From: Podocnemis expansa
Lineage: Eukaryota > Chordata > Testudines > Podocnemididae
Length of the DNA: 64,000 nt
Assembly (NCBI GenBank): GCA_007922195.1
Contig: ML681995.1
Coordinates: forward strand, 21,611,722 to 21,675,721
Reading direction: 5' to 3'
The notes below the pieces were generated by a model. It made no database searches and had not been told where the DNA came from. It saw only the letters and a list, made by a program, of their open reading frames with translations. Position 1 is the first letter of the stretch, and each line of letters opens with the position of its first letter. The position numbers were made by a program, and so were the translations under genes. Positions 1 to 11,944 of this stretch are shown piece by piece.

Positions 1-60
1 TTTTTTTTGTTTCGAAACAACGAGGTTGTTTCGAAACAAAAGTGCCGTGTGAACACAGCC
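1..60. mobile_element. Right end of a palindrome-rich MITE (family B), cut by the window edge
   Basis: The sequence holds two copies of a GTTTCGAAAC-type palindrome and ends in GTGTGAACACAGCC, the same terminal inverted repeat seen on the full copies at 34779-35507 and 49519-50254. PLE sequence resumes directly after base 60, so the MITE appears to be inserted into the PLE. The left part lies outside the window. Confidence 0.75.
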
Positions 61-788
61 ATACTTATCAGCAAATACAGACCTAACAACAGAACCATTA
101 AAACAGGTACATATCACTGCAACAAACTATGCTGCCAACCTTGCCCATATATCTGTACAAAGGACACTATTACAGGACATAATAAAACCAGCTCTTCCAT
201 CAAAGAGTCATTCATCTGTTCATCCACCAATGTGATTTATGCTATCAGGTGCAAGAAATGTCCCTCTGCTGTATTCCTGGACAAAAAGGACAGTCTCTGC
301 ACAAAAGAATAAATGTTCACAAATCTGACATCAGAAATCTCAACTCTCTAGAACCAGTGAGTCAGCATTTCAGTCTTTGTGATCACTCCATTAATAATTT
401 GCTAATTGCTGTGCTCAGACAGTTGAATACTAAATCAAGGCTTCAAAGAGAAACTGCTGAAATTGAATTTATTTGCAAATTCAGTCACATTGCTTCAGGA
501 CTTAATAGGGACATTGGATTTTTCTCTCATTACAACAGGTGATTTGACCTCATCTCCCTCTGTATGCTGTTTCTCAGTATTTGATTCTTAACGGCTGCTT
601 TGATTTGCTGTTACAGTGTGACCTGATCCCATGACTTACACTTCCCTTTGTTTATTTCCTCCCATTCTGTAAGTTTCCCCATCTTCAAAGCAGCTGGCGA
701 AGTGGGATTTCCTCCCACGAAAACTCATGTAATAAATATATCCGTTAGTCTTTAACTGCCACAGGACTCCCTGTTCGTTCTCCTAAAC
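61..788 (+). mobile_element. Penelope-like element, 3' part with GIY-YIG remnant and 3' tail
   Basis: This is the 3' part of a Penelope-like retroelement. Coding similarity runs from about 61 to 540: a cysteine-bearing stretch (CNKLCCQPCPYIC), a core beginning NVIYAIRCKKC, and then GQKGQSLHKRINVHKSDIRN and GLNRDIGFF. This is the order expected of the PLE GIY-YIG endonuclease region that follows the reverse transcriptase. The reading frame changes near 250-265, and the expected YIGQTGQ motif is degraded, so the copy is dead. The noncoding tail follows and ends in the block GTCTTTAACTGCCACAGGACTCC, which recurs across the window. A second copy on the other strand at 11523-12700 aligns with it throughout. 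The RT domain itself is not present here. Confidence 0.8.
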
Positions 789-1766
789 TGGTTAGGAAGT
801 ACCACTATGACCAAAGTAATACTGAAGTACCTTTAAAAGTCTAGATCTAAATTCCTGTTATGGTCACCATGGTGCACCCTTTTTCAGTCACACATGGGGT
901 GTGAGTGAGCACTGCCTCAGTTGCCTTAACCTAGACAGAACTTTTTAATCAAAAAGATCTCATTTCATCATAAGAGTCACATTCAGCCATAGCCACTCAC
1001 TCAGATACACCTGGAAATATTCACAATCTCAGGTCAGTCCAACATGCAGTCTCTGACTCCTTTGCTCAGGACATTCTTATTTTCTGTACTTCTAAATATT
1101 GTCTGTTTTTGGAACCTTCCCAGCTCCATCTTTATGCCACTCCTTCCAGGTCCTGCTTAAGGTCTCCTCTCTGGAGCTGGGCTGTGTTAGCTAGTCCCTC
1201 ACTCTCTCCTTAAACTGGCGTCAGCAGCCCTCTCTGAAGCTGGGGTCTGTTGATCAGCTTCTCTGGTTCTTACGCAGGCACCCTCTGCTCTCCTCTTTGA
1301 AGCTAAGGTCTGGGTTAATCAGAGGTAGGGTCTTTCCCTATTGGCTGCACTTCCTTAATGAGACTTCATTTGTTCAGCAGACCAGTTTTTCCCCCGCTGA
1401 TGTTTCCTGCTGTCTGCTCAGCCATGGGAGGGGAGACAGCCTTTACAGTAGTCCCCTTCTTCTAGCTTAGCTTCTGTTAGCTGGGGAAAGAGAAGAGACT
1501 TGTGCCACCCTTTCTACAAGGCTTCATAAAGCTAGATTGACTAGATTTTCCTCTCATCATTCAAGGAACATCTTCCTTTATCTGTACACCTAGAGGAGTC
1601 ACCCACTGCCCCCCCTCCCCAATTTCTTGGGCTTTTCAACCTCCCTAAAGACCATGCTATGGTGTGGACTGACTGTTGCACACCACTACCCTTAAGGGGC
1701 CAGCTACCCCATCACAGTGCCTAAGTCCCTTTGAAAATGGGACTTGGACTTCTACATTCTGTATAG
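789..1766. other. Unassigned sequence with three degenerate repeats
   Basis: No coding region is recognised. Between about 1160 and 1340 there are three weakly similar units containing CTCTCTGAAGCTGGGGTCTG-like text, spaced roughly 80-95 bases apart. They may be part of an old LTR or another retroelement, but no terminal structure is visible. Confidence 0.3.
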
Positions 1767-1948
1767 CAGGGGTCTCAAACACACGGCCTGCAGGCTGCAT
1801 GCGGCCCTAAAGCTATTTCCTGCAGCCCGCAATGACACTATTTTTACTGGTATTTGCAATATTGTTGTATGAAAAGGTTTTAGTGGAGCTCGGGCTAACA
1901 TGCTAATCCTCATGCGGCCTTCATGGTGATTTGAGTTTGAGAGCCCTG
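1767..1948. mobile_element. hAT-type MITE, 182 bp
   Basis: The terminal inverted repeats are CAGGGGTCTCAAAC on the left and GTTTGAGAGCCCTG on the right. The flanking 8-mers CTGTATAG and TTCTATAG match at 6 of 8 positions, consistent with an aged 8-bp target duplication typical of hAT elements. The internal text (GCAATATTGTTGTATGAAAA) is the reverse complement of that in the copy at 11743-11930, so both belong to one family in opposite orientations. Confidence 0.85.
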
Positions 1949-3719
1949 TTCTATAGGTACTTTGAAAACTTTTACCTCACATCTAGTATTTGAGTTTTAT
2001 TCACAGTAGTCCAGTCAGTGTTTCACAATGACAGTCTTCCATCTGTCACACATTACTCTCTGTTTTAAATACCTAAGTCAACTTTTCAAAATCTGCTGAA
2101 GACTAACCCCCACTGCAGGAGCCTGATGTCCAAAGATTTTAGAAACATAAACACACAAGGACCTCAGATAGTGTGTGGCTTTATTAGCGTAGAGCTAAAA
2201 CAAGTCTGAGAGGTTTTCTCAACATCTGCAGCTCCCCCATCTGGTACTATCGCAACCCCATTCACACTAATGCAACCCAAAACACCACACCCACCATCCC
2301 AGACCCCTCAGTTTTGAAAGTCTGGCTGTTAATTGATAAAACAACTATACCTCTGTCTGTAGATGTATCATGTTTGTGTATGAGGCAAGATTTGAAGCTA
2401 AAAATAATTAAGAAATGGAGTAGTTGCAATGGAAACTGAGAATTACAAGGGGAAAAAGGACAAATTTTACAAAAATCTAAATCTCGATCTCTTATAGTTT
2501 CTGGTGCATTACTGCTGGAAAGCTCATTACAGACACAACTTTGTTTCTTCTATATTCAAACTTCCAACACAGATTTCTAGTTTTAGTGAGTGGTTAGTCT
2601 TTGGATTCTAATTGCAGCTTAACCATATATATTAAAACAAAATGATTTCTCCACAGATTTGAAAACACTTCAGATATGCAGTAGCTGCTTAAGAACAGCC
2701 CTAACGAGTAGCAAGAAAATTTCATTCTAAATCTTGCAGTTGCATTTTAAGTATTATCTGACACTCTAAGCTCTCTGTTACCTTGATGCCTTAAATCTAA
2801 AGAACAAAAGGTAGGTTACCAAGTCCCCACAAATTGTTTAAAATACTGGAACCCAGCTGAAACTCAGATTTCCATTTTTAAATTAATAATCCATATGGTG
2901 ATGAGACCATAAAAATTAGTAAGTGTAATACTGTAAATATCTTCAGGTTTTCATACTTTGCTTTAATTTTCCTGCTCTCTCATGTAAAAAAAAAAAAAAA
3001 GGAAAGATTTTGCCCCAGAATCCCAATCCAGTGGCCATCTTGGACGCAGTACTGTTTCCTATTCGTCCTTCAAACAAGACACTTTTATCCTAAAGATAGA
3101 TTAATGGTTATAGGTGTATATATCCAAACACACTAACTTTTTAGAAGCACTTATCACAGTGCCCAGGCCGTTCACAAACATTAATTAACATAGCCATTAT
3201 CTTGGGATCCCCCTGGGGCTAAATGTAAATACTCACCATCCCCCTTCTGCAGTGGGATGGAGCTATAATTTCTATTCTGCTGGGGGTGAGTTACTGACTT
3301 TCAAAATCACGTTTTCCTTTGTGGAAAAGCTGTTACAGGCACAAACAGAAGCTTGTTTCAGGGTCTCAAGGACCATATAAGGGGGGAAATCCACATTTTG
3401 GGGCAGAAAAATGAGGAAAAATAGAGATAAGCTTGGAATGCTTGAGGAAATCCTAGGAAAAATCGGTTAGTGCACTAAAGCGGGTTAGACGAGGGTTCCT
3501 GCTACCCTTTACTTTCATGGCCTGGCCATGTGAGTTGTCACATCAAGCTATAGCATATTGGGAGGCCCTGAGAATCTTGCCAGAACTGAGTAAGTTTTGA
3601 CTCCCTTGTTTCTTTGATTAGATTGTCTGGGCACTTCCTTTTTACTTATTAGAGATTTCAGTGTGATCCTCCAGGAAAAATATTCTGGGGGTCTTATCTA
3701 CTGTCTTGAAATTCATTTG
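1949..3719. other. Unassigned AT-rich sequence
   Basis: I see no coding region or clear element. A 15-base poly-A run lies near 2986-3000. Around 3145-3200, GAAGCACTTATCACAGTGCC resembles the end of an old MIR/L2-like repeat, but it is too short to call firmly. Confidence 0.3.
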
Positions 3720-4690
3720 GCTTTTTACCGTTGACTGTAGCCGTGTCCTCACCTCAACAGGGGTGAGGTCAGTGCTGTCTGGAGTTCGAAGTCTTCAACC
3801 CCGGTAGGGGTAAGGTAAACAACACAGTGACAGGGTTCAGGCCTTCAGCCCCGGCAGGGGCAAGGCAAACAAATAGGTATAAAGGTCAGGCCTTCAGCCC
3901 CAGCAGGGGCAAGGCAAACCAACCATGGCTCGGCTGGTAGCAGGGAAGGGAAGGGGAACGCAGGCACGCCCACTGCCCTGCGTTCCAGCCCAGGGCCCTA
4001 ACAGTGGCAACGATGAGTGCCACTGGGTCAGCGGAGCTCCTGTCAAAATGCACTGACTCACTTTTGCCCCTGAGCTACTTCCTTTGCCTCTTCCCACAAT
4101 GCCTGGGGTACGCCGTCCTCGCGGTCCTCCGGGTAGGATCCCCAGGGCATTCCCATCAAGCCCTCAATGTCTTCAGGCAGCAAGGCAGGGAACTCATCCT
4201 CCTTGGCCAACAGCAGCTCCTCTAGGTCACACGAGTCCAGGAGAGCTGGTTCGCTGTCTTCCCAGCAGAGGGGAGCTCGTCCAGGTCCTCCCCGGCATCC
4301 CAGGGCTCAGGCTCTCTGCGGAGGGAAGCTCGTCGAGATCCTCCCCTGGGGGAGTTTTCTCCAGGGGTGCAGCCGACCAGGGTTCCTCCCCCCAGCTCTT
4401 GCAGGGTGGGGAGTCTGGTCACCTGTTTGTCCTCTCTGGCCCCTGGGGAGGGAGGTCTGTCAGGAGTAGCAGCCACTTCCCTCTAGGTTCCCACCATGGC
4501 TGCCTAGTCCATCCCTTTTTACAGTACTCCTGCTCCCTATAACCCGCCCTTTGGTTACGGCCCCAGCTGCTCTGCCGGCCCTCTTCTGGCCAGTAGGGGG
4601 AGTGTGGGAGCTCAGCTACCCCTCGGTTGCTAGATAACTCCTCCCCTCTGCTACATTGACTTATATAGGCACAGGATTGAGGCATTGTAC
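3720..4690 (-). repeat. GC-rich repeat with minisatellite, possible degenerate LTR-type retroelement
   Basis: This block is much more GC-rich than its surroundings. From about 3780 to 3920 there are three units of roughly 52 bases, each containing CCTTCAGCCCCGGCAGGGGC-type text. On the minus strand, open stretches at 4476-4222 and 4721-4419 give acidic, Pro/Gly-rich peptides (for example DAGEDLDELPSAG). A different minus frame near 4240-4070 reads DLEELLLAKEDEFPALL, suggesting a frameshifted ORF. I recognise no conserved domain. The mix of tandem units, a GC-rich leader and a broken acidic ORF would suit the 5' region of an LTR retroelement, but I see no TG...CA ends, primer-binding site or target duplication. 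Confidence 0.35.
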
Positions 4691-6104
4691 AGGTAACACT
4701 CACTGCCTTCCTTGTGTTCATACTCTACATTCTTGTAATTTTAAAATTTTTCTTAAATTGTCTTTTACAACGTGCCATAAAATCCATGTACCAATGAGCA
4801 ATATTTGCCTGGATAAGAAAAATAGCCAAACTACTCCAGAATGGCTTTTAAAAAATGGGACTGCTATAAAGTATTGTACAGCACTTGAGAGCAACATTGC
4901 GTCCATCTGTTAAAATACCCATACCTCAGATATAGGAAAACATTATCATCAAGACATCCAATATTTCTGACTTGACAGGTTGCTGTGACTACTGGAAGCT
5001 GTAGTACTGAATCACATAAAGAGTGCCATTGTATTTATGTCTCAGGATTGCTTCATTAGTGGCTACTAGTCAAATGATATGGCTTCTCTGCAATCAGGTT
5101 TGGACCCAGCTGCCAGAAGTTGTTTTTAGTGGAAAGAAATGAATATTAAGCAAGGCAAATTATTTTTATTGTCCTGTCTTTGATACAAAAGGAAGCGAAT
5201 AATTCTTATTAAAATTATGTGAGAATAAGCAATGCAAATTCCCTGGGCCTTCCCCCAAAGCCAGCACTATCTCCTTTTACAAAGAGACCTTCCTCTGGCA
5301 CACGAACAGAAATAGGTATTAGCAATTCACAACATCAACTTTTTCCCCCGCAGTATCTCTTCTAGTCGTATTTAATATGTAGAAAGTGTATATCATGTGA
5401 AGAGCCAGTCAGACTTGAGAGGGAAATTTAATGTCGCTCCAGACAGTTGTTATCTGCCAAAATAATTCTTTAGGTTGCTATTACATTTCCCCTTTGTGAT
5501 TGTGGCATTTTATTTTTGTGTTATTTGATATCACTTTCTTCATATTTGAATTTTATGGATGTTAAACTGGTCATAGAAAATATGGCTATGGAACTTTATA
5601 AAGTCACAACTGAGACAGAAAAATTGTTTTGCAAAAAACCAGAGCCATTATTTATTTTAAGCCCAGTAACACCTAGTGGCCGCAGCAGGTATTAGGTGCT
5701 CCATTCGTGAGAAGCAGCCCCCACCCTGAAGTGTTTACATTCTTGATAGAACAGCTGTAGAGGAACTAGAGGCATAGACAGGCTCCTTGATTTCTTGCCA
5801 TCATGAGGCAGATTAATGGCAGAAGTCAGATCTGAAGCCTTGTCTCTTGAGTTTCTTCTAGTGTTTGAGTCACAGTCCTGCACTGCCTCCCAAACTTGCT
5901 TTGAGTAGGTGGAGCTTTAAGTCACAATGTTTGTCCAAAATTTCGATCCTCTCAAGAGTCAAGAGTATTCTGATCCATCATTTGGTTTTGAGTCCATCTC
6001 TATGCTGCCATTTAGTGAATGTTCTCATAAGTCTGATATGGCCAGTAATTTCTTTTTTTTTTAAGACAGATGCAAACATGCTCTGAAATTCAGAGGGCAG
6101 ATCT
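4691..6104. other. Unassigned AT-rich sequence
   Basis: No coding region, RNA gene or recognised repeat. Only short chance reading frames are present. Confidence 0.3.
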
Positions 6105-6186
6105 GCATCTGCTGTAAATTGATATAGTTCCACTGCAGTCAATAGAACTACATCAATTTATGCTCACTGAGAATCTGGCCCCATCT
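6105..6186. repeat. Short foldback repeat (palindromic, about 80 bp)
   Basis: The left half (TGTAAATTGATATAGTTCCA) is repeated inverted in the right half (AGAACTACATCAATTTATGC), and the block ends in GAATCTGGCCC. The same kind of inverted pair recurs at 40745-40830. This is a short interspersed hairpin family with no coding content. Confidence 0.6.
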
Positions 6187-7270
6187 CCCAGATTTACTTT
6201 TGATATATAATGTTATAACTCTGTTTATGGCTTTGCCAAAATGAAACCAATATGCACAAATTTCTACATACATCATTTTTTCCCCTTCTTCTGTTTTTAG
6301 AGCAGAATTTTACCTGATAAGTAGATCAAGGTGTTTGTGAAAGAAAAAAAATATGGGTTTTCTCACTTTCTGCCAGTTCACTGACCTCAACAGAGTTCGT
6401 AGTTACTCTTTATTCACATCAGTGTAAATGACAGAGGAATCAAGTACTTCATATTTCTTATTTGGGGCTCATCCAGTGTTCAAGAAAATTGTGATTGCAT
6501 CAGGCTGTGTTCAATAGTGTCCCTGTCTTTCTTTTTTAACTCTACATTTGTTTTATTCTCTTGGCCTGGATTAAGACTAAAGTTTTATACTATTTTATAC
6601 AGTACGGGGTTTAATTCTGAGTTACTGATCTGTGTATAAATTGCATCCTACCTGAACAGACGTAGGTAGGGATTATTTGCTCACATGGCACTTTCCTCTC
6701 CCTCACCTAACTTGGATTGCACACAAAGTCTTCCTTTGTCTGGAATCTGTGTGTTTAGAATCATGGAAACTGGAAGGGAGCATAAGAGGTCATTGAATCC
6801 AGTCCCCTGCACTCATGGCAGGACTGTTTTAAACCATCTCTGACAGGTGCTTGTCTAACCTGCTCTTAAAAACTTCCAGTGATGGAGATTCCACAACCTG
6901 CCTTGGCAACATATTCCAGTGGTTCATCAAACAGAGTTAGGATTTTTTTTTCCTAAAATCCAACCTAACCCCTCCTTGTAATTTAAGCCCATTGCTTCTT
7001 GCCCTATCATTGGTGGTTAAGGAAAACAATTTTTTCTCTCTCCTCCTCATGACAACCTCTTAGGTATTTTTAAAACTGTTATTGCTTCCCCTTTCAGTCT
7101 CCTCTTTTTGAGACTAAACAAACGCAGCTCTTTCAATCTTCCCTCATAATTCAAGTATTCCAGACTTCTAATCATTTATGTGCTCCTCTCTGGACTTTCT
7201 CCAGTTTGTCCACATCTTTCTTGAAATGAGGTGTCCAGAACTGAACACAATATTCCAGTTCAGGCCTAAT

Positions 7271-7626
7271 GGCTATATCTAGACTAGGTAATTAGTCCGG
7301 ATTAAGGAGGCTTAATTCGGACTAATTTGGTCCCTGTCCACAATAGCCTTTGCCTAGTTCAAAGTAAAAATATTTTTAGTTCACATGAAACAAAGCTGAG
7401 TTTGAACAATTAAATTTGAATGGTTAGTTCAAACTAGCAAAATGTAGTCATGCTAGTTCAGACTAAATAAGTTCAAACTAAGCAGTTAGTTCAAACTAAC
7501 CGTTTTTTATAGTTCAAACTAAAAAGTTGGTTTGAACTAAAATGCCGCAGTTAGTTTGAACTAACTGGGCACTGCTTAGTTCAGACTAAGCAAGTCTGAA
7601 CTGAGCTTTTAGATGTAGACATAGCC
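7271..7626. mobile_element. Harbinger-type MITE, family A, inserted in CR1 (356 bp)
   Basis: The ends are GGCTATATCTAGACT and ATGTAGACATAGCC, inverted copies of each other. The interior is made largely of TAGTTCAAACTA / TTAGTTTGAACTAA units. The flanking triplets are AAT and AGT, an imperfect 3-bp duplication. CR1 text (CCAGTTCAGGCCTAAT / AGTCAGGTGGAGTAAAGCGG) continues on both sides, which fixes the boundaries. Confidence 0.85.
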
Positions 7627-7919
7627 AGTCAGGTGGAGTAAAGCGGAAGAATTACTTCTTATGTCTTAATTACAATTCTCCTGTTCATACATCCCAGAAT
7701 GGTGTTTGCTTTTTTTGCAGCAGAGTTACACTATGGACTCATAGTTAACTTGTGGTCCAGTATGACACCCAAATTCCTTTCTGCAGTACTCTTTCCTAAG
7801 CAGTCATTGACCATTTTGTATATGCACCATGAATTGTTCTTTCTTAAATGGAGTACTTTGCTCTTGTTTTTATTGAATTTCATTCTGTTTACCTCAGACC
7901 ATTTCACCAGTTTGTCTAA

Positions 7920-8205
7920 GCCCTAGTCTACAGTTGGGCTGGTTTTTGGTGGCAGTCGACCAGCATTTACGCAAGGCACATAAAATGTCTTGCATAAATT
8001 CTGGTGACTTTCTTAACCACCAGGACACACTTGGGAAAGCCGACCACAAATGCCTTGCGTTTGGCTTTCCCGTACACCTCCTGGCCCCCAGGACTTATGG
8101 AGCTGAATTTCAGGAGTGCAGCAGTGAGTTCAGACTTGCTGCTAAGTGCTCCTGGAATGCCAGGTTGATGGTGGCAATTTTGCAGCAGTCAGTATAGGCA
8201 TACCC
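7920..8205. mobile_element. Harbinger-type MITE, second insertion in the same CR1 (286 bp)
   Basis: The CR1 sequence is interrupted between TTTGTCTAA and ATCATTTTGAATTG. The insert is flanked by a perfect TAA duplication (7917-7919 and 8206-8208), the target preference expected of PIF/Harbinger elements. Its ends, GCCCTAGTCTACAG and GTATAGGCATACCC, are weakly inverted. The interior differs from the TAGTTYGAACTA family, so this is a separate family with no known coding capacity. Confidence 0.75.
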
Positions 8206-8688
8206 TAAATCATTTTGAATTGCAATCCTATCCACAAAAGCTCTTGCAACCCTTCCCAGTTTGGTATCATCAGCAAACTTTAAAAGCGTACTCTTTTTGC
8301 CATCATCTAAATCATTGATGAAAATATTGAACAGAACTGGATCCAGAACCAATCCCTGCAGTACCGTGTTCATGGTCATGCTGGAAGAGCGTAATGAACT
8401 GTTGATAAGTACTCTCTGGGAGTGTTTATCCAACCAGTTCTTCACCAGTTCTATAGTGGCTCCATTCAGTCTGTACTTCCCTAGCAAGACTATACCGAAG
8501 GCCTCACTAAAGTCTAGATACACCACTTCTATCACTTGCCCTCTATCCACAAGGCTTGCTACCCCATCATAGAAAGTTGTAAAGTTGGTTTGACACAATT
8601 TGTACTTGATAAATCCGTGCTGAATATCACTTAGCATCTTATTTTCTTCTAGATGCTTGCTGATGGATTCCTTAATTATTTGCTCCAT
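8206..8688 (-). pseudogene. CR1 reverse transcriptase fragment
   Basis: This is a remnant of the CR1 ORF2 reverse transcriptase, which copies element RNA at a nicked target. On the minus strand the reading frame shows SDIQHGFIKYKLCQT, then VVYLDFSEAFGIV (the catalytic Asp-bearing strand), SMTMNTVLQGLVLDPVLFNIFINDL and LLKFADDTKLG, which carries the FADD catalytic pair. Between FSEAFGIV and LGKYRLNG the segment normally present (compare SHHLLINK in the plus-strand copy) is missing, so there is an internal deletion. After FADDTKLG the frame runs into the MITE at 8205 and continues as unrelated sequence to 8110, so the C-terminal part is interrupted. No upstream endonuclease domain remains. This is a dead fragment; identification as CR1 is firm. 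Confidence 0.88.
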
Positions 8689-9003
8689 TATTTTTCCTGG
8701 TACAGAGGTTAAGTTGACTGGTCAATAATTTTCTGGGTTGTCCTTATTTCTCTTTTTATAGATGGGCACTACATCTGCTTTTTTCCAGCCGTCTTGGACC
8801 TCTCCAGTCTTCCAGGATTTTTGAACAATAATAGCTAATGGCTCAGATATCTTCTGAGTCAGCTCCTTGACTATTCTAGGGTGCATATCATCAGGCCCTG
8901 GTGACTTGAAGACATCTAGTTTGTCTAAGTAATTTTTAACTTGTTCTTTCCCTATTTTAGCTTCTGATCCTATTCTGTTTTTACTGCTCTCCCCTATGTC
9001 AGG

Positions 9004-10344
9004 TGCCTTTGTTTGATTGGAGCTGGCTGGGGAAACAAATGTTGGAACTTGTGGTGCAGGGGTGTGTGTGTTGCTGAAGTGGTTTCCATGAAATACGGGG
9101 TTTACAGTTTAGTTCAGGAGTCCCCAAAACTCTCACTATACAAAGTATTCCAGCAACCCAGGGTGTGGGGATGGGAGACAATGGGATGCACAATGTTCTC
9201 CCAACATGGATCAGTGAAGAAAGGTAATACAAGTTGGGCCAGGTTTACTTTTTTCACAGGGTCCTTGTATACCTGGGGACTTCTTTGGGCATTTCTGTGC
9301 AGCCAGTGACAGGGGAGGCATGCTGGAGGTCCTGAGCTGATTTAAAGATGCATCTTTGGGCTCCGGGTGGGCCACAGTCATGGGTTACTGAAGTCAGTGC
9401 TATTTATTTGCAGTTTGATATCCATCTTCATCAAATTCCTAGTTTAGGAATATACAATTTATTTGTAGCTAGCTTGACATTCCTTTGGCAAGCAGAGAAT
9501 ACAGTTCAGAACAGCCTTTACTAGACAGTTACATCATCTCCACAGATACATATGTGAACACTGAATTAGGGAGAGGTAGCCGCTAGACTCTTGTGCCCCA
9601 TGCTGGGATTAGTACATCATAGCCACAGAATATGGTTCTCATGTCCCTCCCATTCTCCTGCCCTGAGTGGATCTTGGATCCAGGAGAGAATCTGGCCTGT
9701 ATCTCTGACAGTAAGGCATTAGTGTAAAACCTCATTAGACTGGTTGGGTTTCCTGACCTGAAACTGTGCGAAGCAGTGCATTTAAGCTTCCGTTTACACA
9801 GACATCATGGCAATCTTTGCAAAACTATGTGATTCTGTGGTTGAACATAGAAGAAAAAAAAAAGAAAAGAAAAAGAAAAACCTAAATGTATTGCTTGTTA
9901 CAGAAGCATGGGAAATCATTTTCTCATGGGTGGCTTCTGTGAACCAGGCTACCCTTCAAGCAGAGTTACAAGTAACTGCTAACCTTACAATTTTCCAAGG
10001 TGTTTTGCTGCCACCCCTGCATGAGATCTTTCTGCAGGAGTGCCACACTAATTTCTCCCTTGAGATTAGAGTGCTGGGTGGTGGAACTGATTGCTGAACA
10101 GAGCAAGTTATCAGATGCTTCTGGAGTGATTTGCTCATACTTTTTTCACATGCGGGAAACTGAAAGAATAAGAAGATGTTTCATTATTGTTTCTTCTTCT
10201 GTTAGCCAGATATAGGAGGAAGGAAAAGGGTGAAGAAGGGTAGGAAACAGCCTGAAAGGAGGGACAAGAGGAAACAGTAGCTCAGGTCCTTTGCTTTGAC
10301 TGAAATGCAGCGATGATCAGGGTGGTAAGGTCCTGGGCTATGTC
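9004..10344. other. Unassigned sequence
   Basis: No recognised gene or repeat. An A-rich, AAAGAAAAAG-type low-complexity stretch lies at about 9850-9880. Short reading frames here look like chance. Confidence 0.3.
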
Positions 10345-10455
10345 ACACAGTTCTTCAAAACATCTGACGAAGGGGGATTTTCTCCCATGAAAGCTCAAGC
10401 GATATATAAATGTGTTAGTCTTTAAAAGTGCCTCAGGACTCATTTGTTTTGCAAT
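10345..10455 (+). repeat. Penelope-like 3' tail fragment
   Basis: The sequence matches the end of the PLE at 61-788: CATCTGACGAAGGGGGATT, CCCATGAAAGCTCA, GTTAGTCTTTAAAAGTGCC and CAGGACTC. It is a short 5'-truncated copy. Confidence 0.75.
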
Positions 10456-10726
10456 TCATTTATCCAGCTGTCACTTTTCCTATAGCGACTTACATCTGAA
10501 TTCTGAATTCACTTTTTACATTGTGTGCCTAACCATCATAAAACCTAACTTTCCTACAAAGTGTTACAGGCCTCACTTCTGTCACAGTGCCCTATGTATT
10601 ACTGATATTATGAGATGTATTAGAACAGTGCTATAATGGGAGCTTTTTTTTGGCTGGAACACCATTGGCTTACAGTTTAAGTAGAGAAGACTGACTAAAA
10701 ATGGGGGAAAAATTGTTGTTATATTA

Positions 10727-10866
10727 TCCTAAGGTACAGATGGGGGACTGAGAATAGAGAGATTAGATGACTTGTGTAACATCACACTGGAAGTTTGTGG
10801 CAGAACCAGAGGCTGGGTCTCTTGAATCTCAGGTAGATGCCTTAACTTCAAGACCTTCTTTCATCA
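10727..10866 (-). repeat. MIR/CORE-like SINE fragment
   Basis: The text GGTACAGATGGGGGACTGAG, AGATTAGATGACTTGTGTAA and GGCAGAACCAGAGGCTGGG follows the reverse strand of an old MIR-like SINE as found across amniotes. It is diverged and has no clear ends. Confidence 0.55.
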
Positions 10867-11742
10867 TATTACAATTATCCTTTTAGTTCTATTCAAGTTT
10901 GCTGTTGCCCTGTATGCACTTTAAAATGTTTACATTTGAATGGAAATGATCATGACAGAGGCCATGGTACTGTGTTGTAGTTACCAGCTCTGGGGTCCCA
11001 TCAAAGAGTGAGTTGTAACTAGAACTGGTAGAGATAGTAGAGAATCTCCCCCCTCCCCCCCCCAAAAAAACCCCCCAAAACAAACCAACCAACCCAGTGT
11101 GGTTTCCCCAAATGACATTTTCCCTTAGAAAATTTTTGTCTTCTGCTGCATTAAAAAATAAATCTGTTGGAAATATTGAAACATTGTTCTGAGCACACTG
11201 GGGTGCCCTGTGACAGTCATAGTTCAGGTTCTTTTTGCCTCTTTTCTCCTCTAGGGCTAAGGGTCCTTTGCCATGCTACATACCCCATAATGAAATTCCA
11301 TCAGAAAGCTGTAAGGGTGCACTGCAGCAGTTCCACTACAGAAAGAGACTGCGGTATATCATGGGAAGCATAATCAGGCCTGAGTGCCTGACCCACAGCT
11401 GAGAATGTGGTCACAACACACCATGATTGGTCAGTGGCATGCAGTTTAATGTCAAAGCAAACCTGATATTCTAAACTGAAATTTCTCTGAATTTTTCATT
11501 TTGCAGGAAGTTTTTATGTTTTCATTAAAACAAACAAGGAGTCCTGTGGCACTTAAAGACTAACAAATTTATTTATTGCATGAGCTTTTGTGGGAGAAAA
11601 TCCCACTTTGTCAGATGTTTTGAAGAGGAGGGAACTTACAGAATGGGAAGAAATAAATGTATGGAAGTGTAAGACATAGGATCAGGTAACAGAAAATCAA
11701 AGCAGTTGTTAAGATTCAAACACTGGGGAACAGCACATAGAG

Positions 11743-11930
11743 CAGGGGTCTCAAACTCAAGTCACCACGAGGGCTAAATTAGGACTAGTACATTAGCCTG
11801 AGGACAGCACCACTGAGACCTTTTCATACAACAATATTGCAAATATCAGTAATGGTAGTGTCATTACAGGCTTCAGGAAATAGCTTTAGGGGCTGCATGT
11901 GGCCCACAGGCCATATGTTTGAGACCCCTG
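11743..11930. mobile_element. hAT-type MITE inserted in the PLE (188 bp)
   Basis: The ends CAGGGGTCTCAAACT and GTTTGAGACCCCTG are perfect inverted repeats over 14 bases. The flanks carry a perfect 8-bp duplication, ACATAGAG (11735-11742 and 11931-11938). It is a sister of the copy at 1767-1948 in opposite orientation. Confidence 0.95.
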
Positions 11931-11944
11931 ACATAGAGGAAGAT

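Larger units (their letters stand above)
6756..9003 (-). mobile_element. CR1 LINE, 5'-truncated, minus strand, interrupted by two MITEs
   Basis: On the minus strand this reads as the second half of a CR1 non-LTR retrotransposon: reverse transcriptase (8688 to about 8206), then the region after RT, ending at about 6756 in the usual CR1 3' text. Removing the insertions at 7271-7626 and 7920-8205 joins CR1 sequence on both sides. The 5' break near 9003 falls at almost the same element position as in the plus-strand copy at 22712, so the two may belong to one truncated lineage. It sits amid unassigned sequence. Confidence 0.9.
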
